Positions 1 through 13,700 of a DNA stretch of 64,000 bases are shown piece by piece. The stretch's first letter is position 1. Each line of letters opens with the position of its first letter. Under the pieces are notes generated by a model, which searched no databases, was not told the DNA's origin, and was given only the letters and a program-made list of their open reading frames with translations. This stretch comes from Hymenolepis diminuta. Its lineage: Eukaryota > Platyhelminthes > Cestoda > Cyclophyllidea > Hymenolepididae. The translations under genes were made by a program, and so were the position numbers. The stretch lies in the NCBI GenBank assembly GCA_900708905.1, contig CAADRB010000056.1, positions 502,187 to 566,186 on the forward strand, read 5' to 3'.

Positions 1-3000
1 TATTGAGAAATGGTGATGCCCTGGATAACGTTGAATACAGTTGGCATTTTTGAAATTAACTGATTTTGCTCGAATTCCCTTGACATAAGGACTTTCACTT
101 TCAAACATTGGAACTGGTATTATCAACTATTTTGATTCCAATTAAATTCGTATTCTTTCTCAATAATTATAAAAATATTGCGGAAAGAAATTTGAAAGTT
201 TGCGGACAAAGGTCTATTCTCCGGAGTTTGCCTGACTACGCTTCTTCTTACTCCCTTTTCTCAACGAGTTTTATGAATAATAGAATGGATATTCTTCATG
301 GGACAAAGGAAATTTTTGATAAAGTAGCAAGTCAGGCAAACATGAATGCGTTTTTCGTTTTTAGATAAAGACTCAAGTATTTAATTACTAAGGAGTGGAG
401 CAATGAGATAAAGTGTGCAGCCTTCGAAACACAAATGAGTAATAACAATGGCTTTAGTTTTAAATTACGGAGCCTGTGCTTTTAATCTCCCAAACGTGTC
501 CACAATGTAACCTTGAAAAAATCAAGAGTTAACAAACAGAGTCATTTACTTTTACCCTTCTTAAATATTATACCCACAGTAATATTTATCATTGGCAAAT
601 TTATGACAGTATTTCACCAAAAATTTGAAGTATTTTTTCTCCTAATTTTTTCTTATTAAGATCTTCGGTTTTTTCGATCATATTGGAACTATCTGTGAGG
701 TGATTTATCAAGTAAAACAAATTTGCTATTATCAATAAAAATAGAAATTTTTTGAACTAAATGACTCTTATTATTTACCTATGAGAAGGAGATATTTTAG
801 TTTTTAATGGAGGAAAAGAACCTGAACCGAAAAGCAGTCAAATTTGCGGTAAGCAAGGGGAATCAAGTAGAATTAGAAATTAAGGTCAATGCACTTAGGA
901 GTTTCACAAATTCGATCTTGGATTTAGGTTACACAATATTTTTCCTTAGATATAGTCCGATACTTCACATTTGGCTTTTTCCTATTTCGCCTATGCTAAA
1001 CTCTATTAATAAATGGTGTTAAAATGGTTTAATAAATGAGCGAGTGAAATATGTCTGTGTTTTCAGTATCGATTTTTCGTCAAAATCGATTCAAACTTGC
1101 TACAGATATTACTAAGAGTGGATGTGGCATGGATCACTTTTCTAAAACAAAATTGTAATGAAAACTACTGTTAACCGAATTTGTTCACATTTCGTTATCC
1201 ACAATGTATACACATGCTGATTCTATTATTATTAATCATGACGATGCGAACACATATGCAAGATTTAATCTTGCAATGGCGTCTGAATACGTGAAGTGAC
1301 GAGATATTTTGGTAATGGATTTGACAGGAGGGGATCAAATAAGGGTAAATAATAAAGTTAAAAGTACAGTTCCAAATTCTGGAAACAATGAGTTGTCCGC
1401 TTTCTCACTCTGAAATAGCTAATGTTCCGAAACTCGATTTTCATAATTTCATTCCTGGGTTTCAGAGTGAGTTCCAAGCTGGTTGACCAGTTAATTTAAC
1501 TGAATGTCTTACCGCTTTTATTCACGTATGTTTTTCATAGCAGGTAGATGAGACTAGAGAACGTCTCATTAGTTTGGCTTTGGAATGTTATTTCATTTCG
1601 ATTCATCATTTCAAATAATCCAAACTCAAGTGACTAATTTGCATATTAGAGACCTGTATTACTGAATCGCGAATCAGACATCTGTAAAGCCCAACATTTA
1701 CGAAAAATAAAAGGAACTTATTAATGCCTATTAATAGTGTGCATTTAACTAACCTATGACTCATTCTTCCCATGGGTTGTTTAACTTCACTTTTTTTGAA
1801 AAGTCCAATTTCCGAATGCGGAAGCAGAGTGAATTTAATAATGAAGATATCTGAAATTCTTCATTTGCTGGTGAATGTATTTGCCCGGCTGCAATGGTAT
1901 TTTAATATAATACTGAGTCGTACTGAAATTATTGAATTAAAGAGTAATGACACTGTGTTTCCTTTGAGTTGTTAAATTTTATTTTGTAATAGATCAAAGG
2001 GAGATAAAAGATGATGTCATATCTATTCTATAATTTTTAAGGAATTCCATTTGCTTGAATTTCGTGCAAGAAGATTCCAAACCCTAATTGGCTGGATTTT
2101 TAAGAGTTAGATATTCGATTACAGAATATAATACTGTGTGTGTTAGTCCATGCTGTCTTCTTGTCCTTGATGCTCATCATTATTTCTTTGTTAAATTTTT
2201 CCCAGGCTTGTTAAAATGAGGCGCACCTAAATGTTCCCTTCCAACAGGGTAATATCACCTGGCAAAATATCTGTTACGAAACAGCCGTTCTCACTTTCAC
2301 TTTAGTTTTAGCAATCATGGCTATATATTTGGTCAACCAAAAAGTATAATATTATCATTGAAATTTTAATAGCATATTGTCAACTACCGAATTCTGATGC
2401 TACCCTTCAAGAATAACAAGAATGACCGTTGGAGATACAGTTTTGTTTGAAAAGTTAATTTTCCAGTCACCTAATTTGGAGAAGAATATTGTCTTCGGAA
2501 CGCTGAAGTAATTACAGTTCGGATCGTAAATCTTCTCTCTGTACGAAAATATTATATTAATTTGAGAAAAATATTGTATTAAATACTTTCTTTTGAGAAA
2601 GTGATACTTTATTATTTGTGCCTACTATATTCTCTATTAACCCTGCACTTATATTATCAACTGACTTTTTTGTCCGATTTATCTGAAAAGTATGAATAGT
2701 CGGTTTAATGCCCATTGAGTTGTCTTCTCTCTCACATCTGGGATAAGATATCGGACTTTTTGGGTTGATAACAGTTTAAAAAAGATAAATATTTATTAAA
2801 ATCCGTTTCACTACTTCTGATTTTTTCCGAACATAACTTCAAAATGTGAAATAGACCTTTCACAGCATAAATGTGAAGGCCCAATATAAAGCACACAAGC
2901 CTATAAACCATGAATTTGTGTGAAAGTTTCATATAAAATAAACGTATCCATGTGTATTTAGGTCCAATTAGAATGTTTTCTAGCGAAATCACGTTTTATG

Positions 3001-4633
3001 AATTCAATTAATAATAACGGTTTCCGATTTCTGTGTGCAACTTGTTTACAAATGCTTGCTTTTTTGAATATGATATACGTAGTTTAAATGATCATTAAAA
3101 AGCGTAGTCATTTATCAAAAGATAAACTTCCAAACAGATATTTTCGATAAAAATAATATGCATTAAAGTTAATGTAACGTAGCGAGAATTGTATATAAAA
3201 ATACTCGAAGACTCCAGAGAGAACATGCCCGGTCTTGTTTAAATAACCTTACATTGTGCCCATCATATCTGGTTAGATAAACAAATTAGACATATTTGAT
3301 GACAGGCGGAGATCAATCATCCTCGATTCATCGTGTCTCAAAGCGAGCTTATCATGTGGTGTGACTCTGATAGCCCGGATACCACATGCGTCACCTATAA
3401 AATCTTTATACTCAATTACAACACATTAAGGCCGATATTAATTTACATATCCTGAAAATTTTGATGAATGGTGTATGGCAAAAAGATGATGCGTACTTTC
3501 TGATCTGGCCTAAATAATGAACGGTGGAAAAACACAAAACCCTCTCTTAAAATATAAAATCTTAGAGCTATGCATCTTGTCTAGTGCCATGTATCCTAAC
3601 ACCATAAATAAGGGCAAAATTAAAACCTCAGGAAGACTTGAAAAGTATTTCTTTTTATATGTTGGCAGTATGCATCTACACTGGATAGTCGGATGTACCG
3701 GGAAATTAAAAGTATTTGCTTTCAAACTTCATGCCAGTCAGCTCAGAACACTGAAAATGTAGACTAGGACTTAATTTCTGAAGTTTAAAGATTGAGTTAT
3801 GATGTAACGAACTAGAGCAATCGAGCACAAAGTAGGGACCAATAAGTCCAGGATCAAGACTATTTTAAGCCACCGACTTTTGTACTCTATTTCTAAATGA
3901 TCTTCCATTCACTCATTATTTAGATTAGTTCTACAGTTTAGACGATTCCCAATGATCATAATTTGACTTTTCTACTTCGCCATGAGCAATACCAGTTAAC
4001 TTCTAAAAATTTTACCGTTAAACCGATCATATCCTTAGAGATGAAAAAGGATTAATGGTACCAAAGAAAGACTTGTATTTTCTGTTGCGCACCATCTCTA
4101 AAAACTCACGCACGCAGAATTTGTTTCACAACCAAAATTGTTACTGCTTTTCTTCAATCATCCATCAAAAGCACACCACCAGTAGAAAAAAGGACGGAGA
4201 GGAAGAGCAAGAGATAGTGATAAAGTGAAATTTCAAAGCACACTGATATTCATTTCAAAGTGAAGTTCTGGAAGATTTTAGATACGGATAGAGTCTAGGA
4301 GAAATAGAGAGCTGAATTCGAAGATACGAATAGACAAAGGCAAAACTTTGGTTAAAGGTTTAGAGAGAAGGCACCAAAATTGGGAGAAACAGGAAGGACT
4401 AAAAGAGAACAGCCAAAGTGAAGTGAAGAATATGTGTTTGGCATAGTGGGGTAGTTGATGATAAACCGCAGACATATCACAGCAAGGATATAAGAAAAAA
4501 AGGAGAATTGATCATGCTTGCATGTACAAACACTGTCGGGACAAGGGATGAAGGGGTATTTTTTGAAAGGCACAGGAGAAAAAGATAGAAGGCACATCAC
4601 AGCATAGAGGGGGAATGTTCAACAGTGGCAATT
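1..4633. other. Intergenic DNA 3' of the GALNT gene
   Basis: I see no supported gene here. The open frames on both strands are short (at most 86 codons), AT-biased and lack splice context or recognisable motifs. Around 1455-1520 there is a weak minus-strand match to the dispersed repeat described at 48128-48195. The left edge of the window cuts through this spacer, so a neighbouring gene could begin just outside it. Confidence 0.5.
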
Positions 4634-4783
4634 TTATCGTGCCACCCCCTTCTTCTGCGGATAGAAGGGTTTTCGATTCATCACCCATTTCTGATACTCA
4701 GACCCGTTGCATCGTTCCATGGTTATACTCTTTCCATCGGCACTTACTGTCATGCAATTGTCATTCTGCCTAATTTCATTATT
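4634..4783 (-). CDS. GALNT: GALNT exon 11: ricin lectin repeat gamma and stop
   Basis: Encodes residues 661-709 and TAA. It shows [19 protein letters not shown], then [12 protein letters not shown], the third lectin repeat, and a basic tail. The acceptor is CCTTAG; the preceding intron is 79 bp. Confidence 0.94.
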   Translation of the reverse strand, partial: NNEIRQNDNCMTVSADGKSITMERCNGSEYQKWVMNRKPFYPQKKGVAR

Positions 4784-7700
4784 CTAAGGGACAAAATCGG
4801 GAGTTAGCACATTATTACTATTAGACAAATTCCTAAACCCAAAAGGGAAAAGGAAGGCTTACATCGTTGTATTCAAAATGTTGATTTCCTCCCCGAGAAT
4901 GACAGCCTCCTAGACTGATGTGCGGTGTTTCGAAACCGGAGTCGAAGCAGTAGTCATCTCGTCGCAACTCATAGTTTTTGCTCAACAAGAAGAACTACAA
5001 GGAAAATAATCATAAATTAAAATCAGTGATAATAATCTCAAGGGGGGATATATTAAAATATTAGATCGAATTATCACATTTCACTTGGAATACTTGTTAA
5101 AAAGTGACTTGAAAATTCATAAAAGTATGGAGATTAATAGGGACTTCATACATCTAAATTAGAATTTTGTCAATTTTTTTAATTTGTAAACTGCACAAGA
5201 ATTCAAAAGTAATAAATTCAACTTGAGGTTCTGTAGTAGAACTCATAACCTTGTTTATTAATAAAAGATCATAACGGTCTGAATCTAAAAGTGCATGCAC
5301 TTCTTTAAAGATCCATTATCATCTTTGAATTTGAAGAACAATTTCTGACATTCTTTCATTGAACATTTAAACGACTGAAGAACTTTGAGAAACGCTTTGA
5401 AAAATTGGTCAATGAAACTTCCGGGTAAGACACTTGAGAACAGGGAAATTGAAATCTAATGTAATTTCATAGTAGAGAAGTATCCATTAAAATCGATGGA
5501 CTTGATTTGATCAGGGATTGAAAAGGTATTACTAGGGAAAGTATGACTGAAATAAACCGTGAACGATACTTTAAACACCAAAAATCCTTTTATTTAACTG
5601 ATTTCTCCATCTGATTCACCACTATCGAAAACTCAATAATGTTCCTATTCGGTAGAACAAAATGAACTGATCCACTACTCAAACCAACATGGATCATTTA
5701 CTAAGAGTGTTCTTCAATATTTCTATTTTCGATCACTTACAAATGGTTTTCCTTCGAAAGATTTCGCTGATTTGCATGAAACCATTACATGAGTTTATTA
5801 TTTGAAGCAGCGGTCTTCCAAACTCAGAATTATTCTTCAAACTGTACTTCTTTGAAGTTCTGAGGCGCAGAGCTACTTGAAACCACTTAATATCATTAAC
5901 GGGCCCTAGGATGGTGGTCGACAACATTGTGGTTTTATTGTTTGCCCGAAAAACAGTTGTTCAAATGTGTCGATAACGGTTTTGGTGATTGGTTGCTAGT
6001 TAATCAAAACCCAACGGCGGACAGTCCCACACTCACTGATGATTACCTTTGCGGTACTTGCAATTGTGTTGGTAAATTTACGTTTAGGGGAGTGGGGAAG
6101 GAGAGGGAGGGGTTTGGACAAGCTTAGGCATGTTCTGGCATTTCTAATCATCATGACGTGGTGATAAGAAGTATGGACACACTCAGGTTTGAAGTGTGGT
6201 CCCAACAATACAACAGCTGTCATTCTAGCAGCAGATGCATGTCATAAGACTTATTCGTGGAATGTGCAGTTTCAGTACATCTGGATGTCAGTTGACGTCT
6301 CGAAACAACCGATCGATTCTCGACATCTCAAATCATGAAACCGAAGTTCTCACCAACCCGGGTTATTTTAAAAAGTATATTAAGAGCATATACCTCTTTA
6401 TCAGCACCAAAACGACCTTTATAAGAAGTCAAACTTTATTACGGTGAGCTTTCGAAATTTTGCAGTTTTTCAGAAAATATCTTTAAAATTCCGATAGAAA
6501 TGTCCAGTCCTAACTAAGCGTAAAGCTGGTTGACTTAGTACAATTAGTGAATTTTTAAGCCTACTAGGAAAAGTGTTTACAACACTTGACTTAGGGGGAA
6601 GGAGGGGCATCCTGGAGTCAAACTTATACGAAACTTTTTATTAACACCTATCCTGTTGACTTGTGTGGTTGGACATCACAAGGTGTGTGCCCATGAACAT
6701 CAACGTAAAACTATTGAGACAAGAAGGTTATGGAAAAGATACATTCCATAGGTCAATACTGAGCAATTGCTAAAACAGTTTTCGATTACGCAACTTTACT
6801 TAAGTCTTTTGGCGATTAAAATAACATAAATTTCGAAGACGTTGCCCCTCAAACGTGAAATATCGATGGAAGAAGAGTGATTTCCTGAAGCCTATTACGG
6901 AAAATTTTATTACACTTTAGAGGCAATCGCCAAATGAACCAAAAAGAAAATTGCCACTTGTAAGTCAAGATAAAAGCTGCTTCGCAATTTACGAAATTCG
7001 GATTAACCTAAAATTTTACCATCTAAATGCATGATAGAAATTCATTTTGTCAAAACAGCTACTAATAATACTCAATTTATTCAAACAGTAACATGGTAAT
7101 GATAGTGCTTAACTCCTCATCTCAACTTCCCAACCTTAACACACAGGAACTCGAAACTATTAACGGTTGTGTTACTACTCAATCAATATTAGTGGTATAT
7201 AAGAGGGTTGAAAGTATAATATTACCTGATTACCACCCCCATTGTGGCATGGATAACCAGCAATATTGACACGACCCTTCTTTTCTGGATTTGGAGCGTC
7301 TACACAATGTCCAGTCACAACATTACGGATCTAAAAGAGGCATGATTTGATTAATGATCTTCGGTTATTCTAACAAATATTTGGTCACCCTTAAAAACAA
7401 ACTCACCTCGCCAGAGGCCAACGCTTCACTCGGAATGAACATTTCTGGACAAATGTTGTCAAGGTACCATTTGAAAGACTTGCAATTTAAATCCTTTAAG
7501 ATCTTCTTACGATCTGACACATCACCCATATCGGCCTAGAGGGAAAATATCAGCATAATTAGCTAAAAATGTTACTAATATAATGATACCTTATTATTCC
7601 ATCAAACCTCAAACAGTAAGATTAAACAGCATCTAAGAAGCGCAAAGCGAAAACAATTCCTGTATTAATTTCAAAGGAAAAAGGTAAGTACAATATTGCA

Positions 7701-10700
7701 CTTAGAAAATTACAAATAACCTCATTAAAATAAGAATAATAAAATTCCGTCACCATATAATGGCGCTTGAGAATGAAGATGTTACTGAAAAAATAAACTT
7801 ATAAAAGTGTATCAATGTGAGACAATAGCAATATAAAGAGTGAGGGAATAAAAGGAATAACTACCTAAATACTTTTAGGCAGTTATCGAGAGTGAAATAT
7901 TGATAAGGCCATCTATAAATCGGTGCCATTAGAGTAAGGTACGATTATTTTACAAAACAATAAAACAGACGAGGAGTCAAATTGCACTCCAGTATCGATT
8001 TCATACATAAAATGTTAGCAAGTTAACTTCAGCTATTGGATATACTGGACCTAGACTCCATTTAAAGTTAGACAGAAAATATCATTAAGCAAAAGCTCTC
8101 GAATAGCATCCGTACTCAATAAGACCAAATGATCACTTTGAAAATAAACTAGAAGGCCCATTTTGCAAAATATAAATAGCCGCATATTCTGAATAGACCC
8201 CGTAATAGGACAAGATTTTGAATGCCTTTCCGGTGTAAGTGTGTGATGGAAACAATTTCTGGGCTCGCGTGAGAACTCGATATGTATATCATGTAGTCCT
8301 GTGAACATTTTACCGCTGGGATGACGTCAATTTTTGACAGCACATCGGGACTGGATGGATTGTGGTTTAGTCAGACATTCTTGTGCTAATTGGTAGGGGC
8401 ATATTCTGTAGGAAATTAGACTAAAATTACATTTTCTGAATCAAGATTCACATATTCCACAGTTTTGCTTTGTGGCAGAAGAAAATCCAAAAATTAAAAT
8501 AACCTTTTTAAAAAAAATAGACCTCCCTTCTCCAAACATGATTAAAAAATGAGGGTTAGAAAGAACCTCTTATATCAGGAAGTTATAAAATTTCTTCAAT
8601 GTGTAAACGAATTTTAAATAAAATTCTTCCCATAAGAATTCCTCGCAATTATTCCTAGTTCTTATGCTGGAAAACTTTGCATAATCAATGAGAAAGTATT
8701 CATCTATCATTCCGGGCCCGAATCCGTGTCGCCTGATTAGATGGACACCCTCATCTTCTCTATTTGTAAAATTCTCAAGTTCATTTCAAAGCACAGAGGA
8801 AAGAGACTAACGTTTCTGATTGGTATATTGATTTCGCTTTATTATTCCAGTTAGTGAGTCATGAAACGACCCTTCATTTTAAATACAAAAAGCTACATTG
8901 ACCTGACTGCCACTTGATTCAAGCAGATAATTTTGTGGTGAACTAAGTATGTGTCAAGTATCTAGGAAATTAGAAATCAAGGCTCAGCAAGCGCAAACAT
9001 ATTTACATAAAGGATAATTATGAAGTTCTAAGTGCAACAGTGAGTAAAAGTTAGCAATCTGTGTAGTGGTCGTAGTATCCGGGTTGGCTAATAGCACTTC
9101 AAAACTACCACCACCAGAACACATAAATACGAACAGACAAGCACACAACTTACTTTGTCAGTTTCCTAGATTCACCAAGGAAAAAAACAAGAGAAAAATG
9201 AACCGGTTGAGAAGAGAAGCAAATGAAGCATCTCGGTCCACATAACAGGGTTGTCCTATACACAGTCCACTTATGTCTGAGAACAGACAACCCTGTTAGT
9301 GAACAATATTTGATATGACTCGAATTCAAAGTACGACACTCACCTCATTGAAGTTAACTCGTGAGAAATAGAAGTGTTTGTAATCGTCACCTAACACGAC
9401 CTCAGCAAGTCGAAGAAGATTGTGTTTTAGGGGGTTGGCAGTTTTCACTTTCCATGAGTATGGCGATCGACTACGGAAGATATGGCCCACATGACTGCAG
9501 GGAATTGTTTCCAGTCGACCTCCACACATCCAAGTCTACAATAGGAGCAAAATTAGTAACCAATTAGCATTATTCCATTTCATTGCGTCCTCTGTACGAT
9601 TAAAATGAACTTTGCGAAGTTTTTCAAAAATAACAGACTGATTTATAATGACTTTGTGTCAATTATAACTTGGTAGCTGGTGGCTCAAAAGAAGTTTCGA
9701 TGCTATCTGACCTTATAAGAAAGTCAAAGTAGTTGACTTTCCAATGATCTCTGCTAATGTTAAGACCGTACAATCGGCCTTAGGAGGGGGGAATGGGTTG
9801 AAGTGGCAGGACCGAACATCCTAATTAATCAATAGGTCAGTAATCTCAGGACATCGAGGACAAGAATTCATTCCATAATCAACAAGACGAATCATGAGAT
9901 TTTAATTATTAAAAGTGAATTACTCAATAAGAAAAAATGNNNNNNNNNNNNNNNNNNNNNNNNNNNNNNNNNNNNNNNNNNNNNNNNNNNNNNNNNNNNN
10001 NNNNNNNNNNNNNNNNNNNNNNNNNNNNNNNNNNNNNNNNNNNNNNNNNNNNNNNNNNNNNNNNNNNNNNNNNNNNNNNNNNNNNNNNNNNNNNNNNNNN
10101 NNNNNNNNNNNNNNNNNNNNNNNNNNNNNNNNNNNNNNNNNNNNNNNNNNNNNNNNNNNNNNNNNNNNNNNNTCACATAACTAAACAAGAGCGTAGTTCT
10201 AAGGTCAAATCTTTCATAGGATTCAAGAGAGTAAGGCTTTGTACTGTCCGTTAGTATAATTATTGAATGACAGATTAGTAGATCAGCTCCATGGGGATAT
10301 TAATTAACCCTGGTTCTTGCTTTAGGTCGGTCTCACTATCGGCGGATAGTATTCTCAGGTGCCACTTCATAACCAATAAAAAAACTTTCTACTTACCTTG
10401 AAGGAAAGTTCGAGATTCTCAGCACCCCATACTTCATAACCCGGATCATACCATCCCAATCTTTTGAAGAATTCGGCAGAAATTGCAAACAGGCCTCCTG
10501 CCATGGTGGGAGTTCTAAAATTAGAAAATATAAGAAGACTGCTTTTGGATCTTATTTGCCCTTACTTAAAAAAGAAAGATGAGTTTTTATAAATAAAAGT
10601 TTATTGTTTATTTACACAATCTGTCGAGCAAATAGGAACAGGGGAAAATTACTGCTTGAATTAGAAAATATACGTGTGAGCGTCAATTTATTCACTTGTC

Positions 10701-13700
10701 ACAGATAAGTGGATGATGCACGAATTGGATGGAGAGGAAAAAGAATGAAAGGAACAGAGAAAATCAATAAAGAGGTGGCCGAAATTCAAAATTGGTCAAC
10801 CCAGTTTATCAGCCTCACATTCCAAATAAAGTTTATATTTATTTTCACTATTTTGTATGACTTTACTAAATGCATAGCAATTACAAAGAAACCAAAATAA
10901 GCATTACAAGAAATAAAATACAATTTTTCATATCCGTAAAGGATAAGTAACGTTAGCGGATAATTTATTTAAATAAGGACAATTCTTTTTGGATTCATTC
11001 ACTTTCGAATTTCATCTTCAGTAACGTATGGATGTAATGGCCGAATAGTTGAAAAGTAACCCCCATAAAGATCTCCTAACTTTAAACTTTAAGGAACATA
11101 TCAGGTTATTGGTACTCTATGTTGTTCGGAAATCAATTATTTGAGTGCAATAATAGCGAAGGAGTGTTGCAGATCAATGCTCAGATCGAAGCAAAGACAG
11201 TCAGGGATCGCCATGCAAAATTTAAGCCCAGAATGGAGTGATTTAAAAAACTTCAGAGAAATAACCATGATTAATTCGAATTTTAAATAAACTTTCAAAC
11301 AACATAGTATTCTAACATTTCCTTTTAAAAGAAAATAGTTAATTAGTTTATCCAATTTTTAAAATAGGCTTTAGCTTCCAAATCACTGAAAGGGACTTAA
11401 TCTATAGCCTACCATTTTTTCTTCTATGTAAAAATAAGATATATTATTGAAATACCTCCTCTAATCTCTGTTGATATGCGACACATGGAAATGGCGCTTA
11501 TTCCTGTGATTACAAAGCCACTTCGGAATAATCTATTATGGAGCATTCTCACGAAAATACTGTTTCCTATGAATTTTACTTAGTTGAGCTCTCCAACTAT
11601 TCTAGTTCTTTTACATATCTAACTTGATCGAATTTGGTCTGGTTACAGTTGTTATTTGAATATTCTGAAGATCGTATCCTTAACTAAATGACAATGAAGA
11701 AGTGAAGGCGTTATGATTCCATAACCTTAAATCCTACTACTTGGTTTGAACCTCAACTTAAACGTCCGAACTATTTTAAAGGAAGAGAATGAGGAAATAC
11801 ACTGTCAACATCCTACTACACAGAGCTAATATCTAGTGCCTTGACTGCCTAATCCTCCGTTCATGTTAAAAGATTGACTCACTAGCCTGACCTAACCTTA
11901 ATATGATGACAATGTTTATACATCTCTGAATCTCCAATTAGACCCCACAATTTCAATTAATTTGCTTTCTGTTCCTCTTCCAATGCACTTCATCACGTTA
12001 CAACGTTACTTTCTTTCGTATTTCGTGGAAAAGTTTCTTAGATGCCTGGCCAGATTTTACTATATACTACATAAATGATAGAAACCTCTCTAATAAATTC
12101 ACTATATTTCCTAATTTTACTCTCCACAAAGTCCGCATATTCTTTATTCAAATAAAGAACCTCAATAATAAGTTTGAAACCCGCTAAAGGGATTATATTT
12201 AATACCATCATTTTAGAAAAGATACAACAATAAAATCCGAATTTTGAAATTCCGCTGCTGGGTAGAATTAACAATTAATTCCTTGATCATTCTAATCACG
12301 GGACATACGCCTACTGATTCTAAATCTGTCATAATTCCTAAAATACAAACACTTTTCCATACGTGCTCTTCCCATTATTAGATAGGCTTCAGAGTATACA
12401 AACGAACGTAAAAACTACCAAATCAAATCAAAACCTAAAATCCAGTCAGCCGATTAGGAGGCAGGGTGACTTACCGAACAGGAGAATTTGGAGCACCGGC
12501 TCGAGCAGCATCACGTGGAGGAATCGGATGCCATCGGAAGATGAGGCTCCAATCAAAGCCACCAACCTGGATACTTCGAGAAGGCGCATGATTGTACTGG
12601 AGAGTGTCAGCACTGATCACATCGATCACTGGCACCACCACATTGGTCGTGTCTTCAGCGATTCGATCGAGGAGTGGTTCAAGCCAACCTAAAATTCAAG
12701 TAATTCAAATCGTTAAATGAGCAAAATTTATGTATCTGCCTTCTAACTAAGCGAAACTGAACTTTATTTACAACCCGCTTATTCATTATCGCATACCGGG
12801 TTTAAATAACTTTAAACCTAATAAAGGTTATAATTGAGGTTTGTATAAATCAATCGTTTAAGAGTTCATCCAAATTTTTGAGTTTGCAGGTATGTACTCT
12901 GACTCTATCAGGTATATTCAAAATTCGCTTATAAAACGAAGAAATAACGACGAAATTTAATTCAGCGTAATATTCAAAATGAGAGGCCTCAAACTAAGTC
13001 GTAGAGTAATTCACCCGCCTCAGTTACTGGAAATTTATACAGAGATATTTCAAGTAAAATAAATTTAAAGTAATAGGGACCAAAAAATCCGAAACTTCAC
13101 TTGCTTTTCTCTCCATAATACCGGATTAAGGAATCCTCTATGAATCAAATAGACGTCTTACATTAATACTGTCCAAAAAACAGTAAACTTTACTGAAATA
13201 AGCTGGGAATCAGGTGGCAGTCGATGAGCATTGCATTAATTTCATATGTCACATAGGAAACTAGCATTGGATTTATGAGAGGGTTTACTCGGGGAATTCC
13301 TAAATATGCACATTCATTTGACAGCTAAAATGAATTTCATCTTTAAAGCACATCACCTCTTTTTACAAATAAGCATTGGAAAACATTAAGTTATTCTATT
13401 AACCGGGTATTTTCCAAGGTAATTTGGTGAATCTTGTTTATTTATATTGGCTGTAAATTGTATTCACGGCTGATATATTATCCTCGCTTTCAGTAAATTG
13501 AATGACAATACGGTGAAGCGGCTATCGTTAGATGAAGAGAATAATCATTTCAGAGCTTTTCTAAAATAAAGGCTTCGGTAAGATAAGAAAATAAAGATTC
13601 ATTTTGGTTGCATTCGTTTTAACAAAGGTAGGGATCTTTAGATCATTCTCTTACGTAAAGACGAAGCCCTCATCCCCATCTTTTAGCAGGCATTAACCAG

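Noticed and set aside
9892..10254. Open frames across the first N gap
   Set aside because: Created by untranslatable N positions; no real coding sequence flanks them.
12363..12692. 109-codon plus-strand open frame as a gene
   Set aside because: It is the antisense shadow of GALNT exon 5, whose minus-strand translation matches the family and has matching splice phases.
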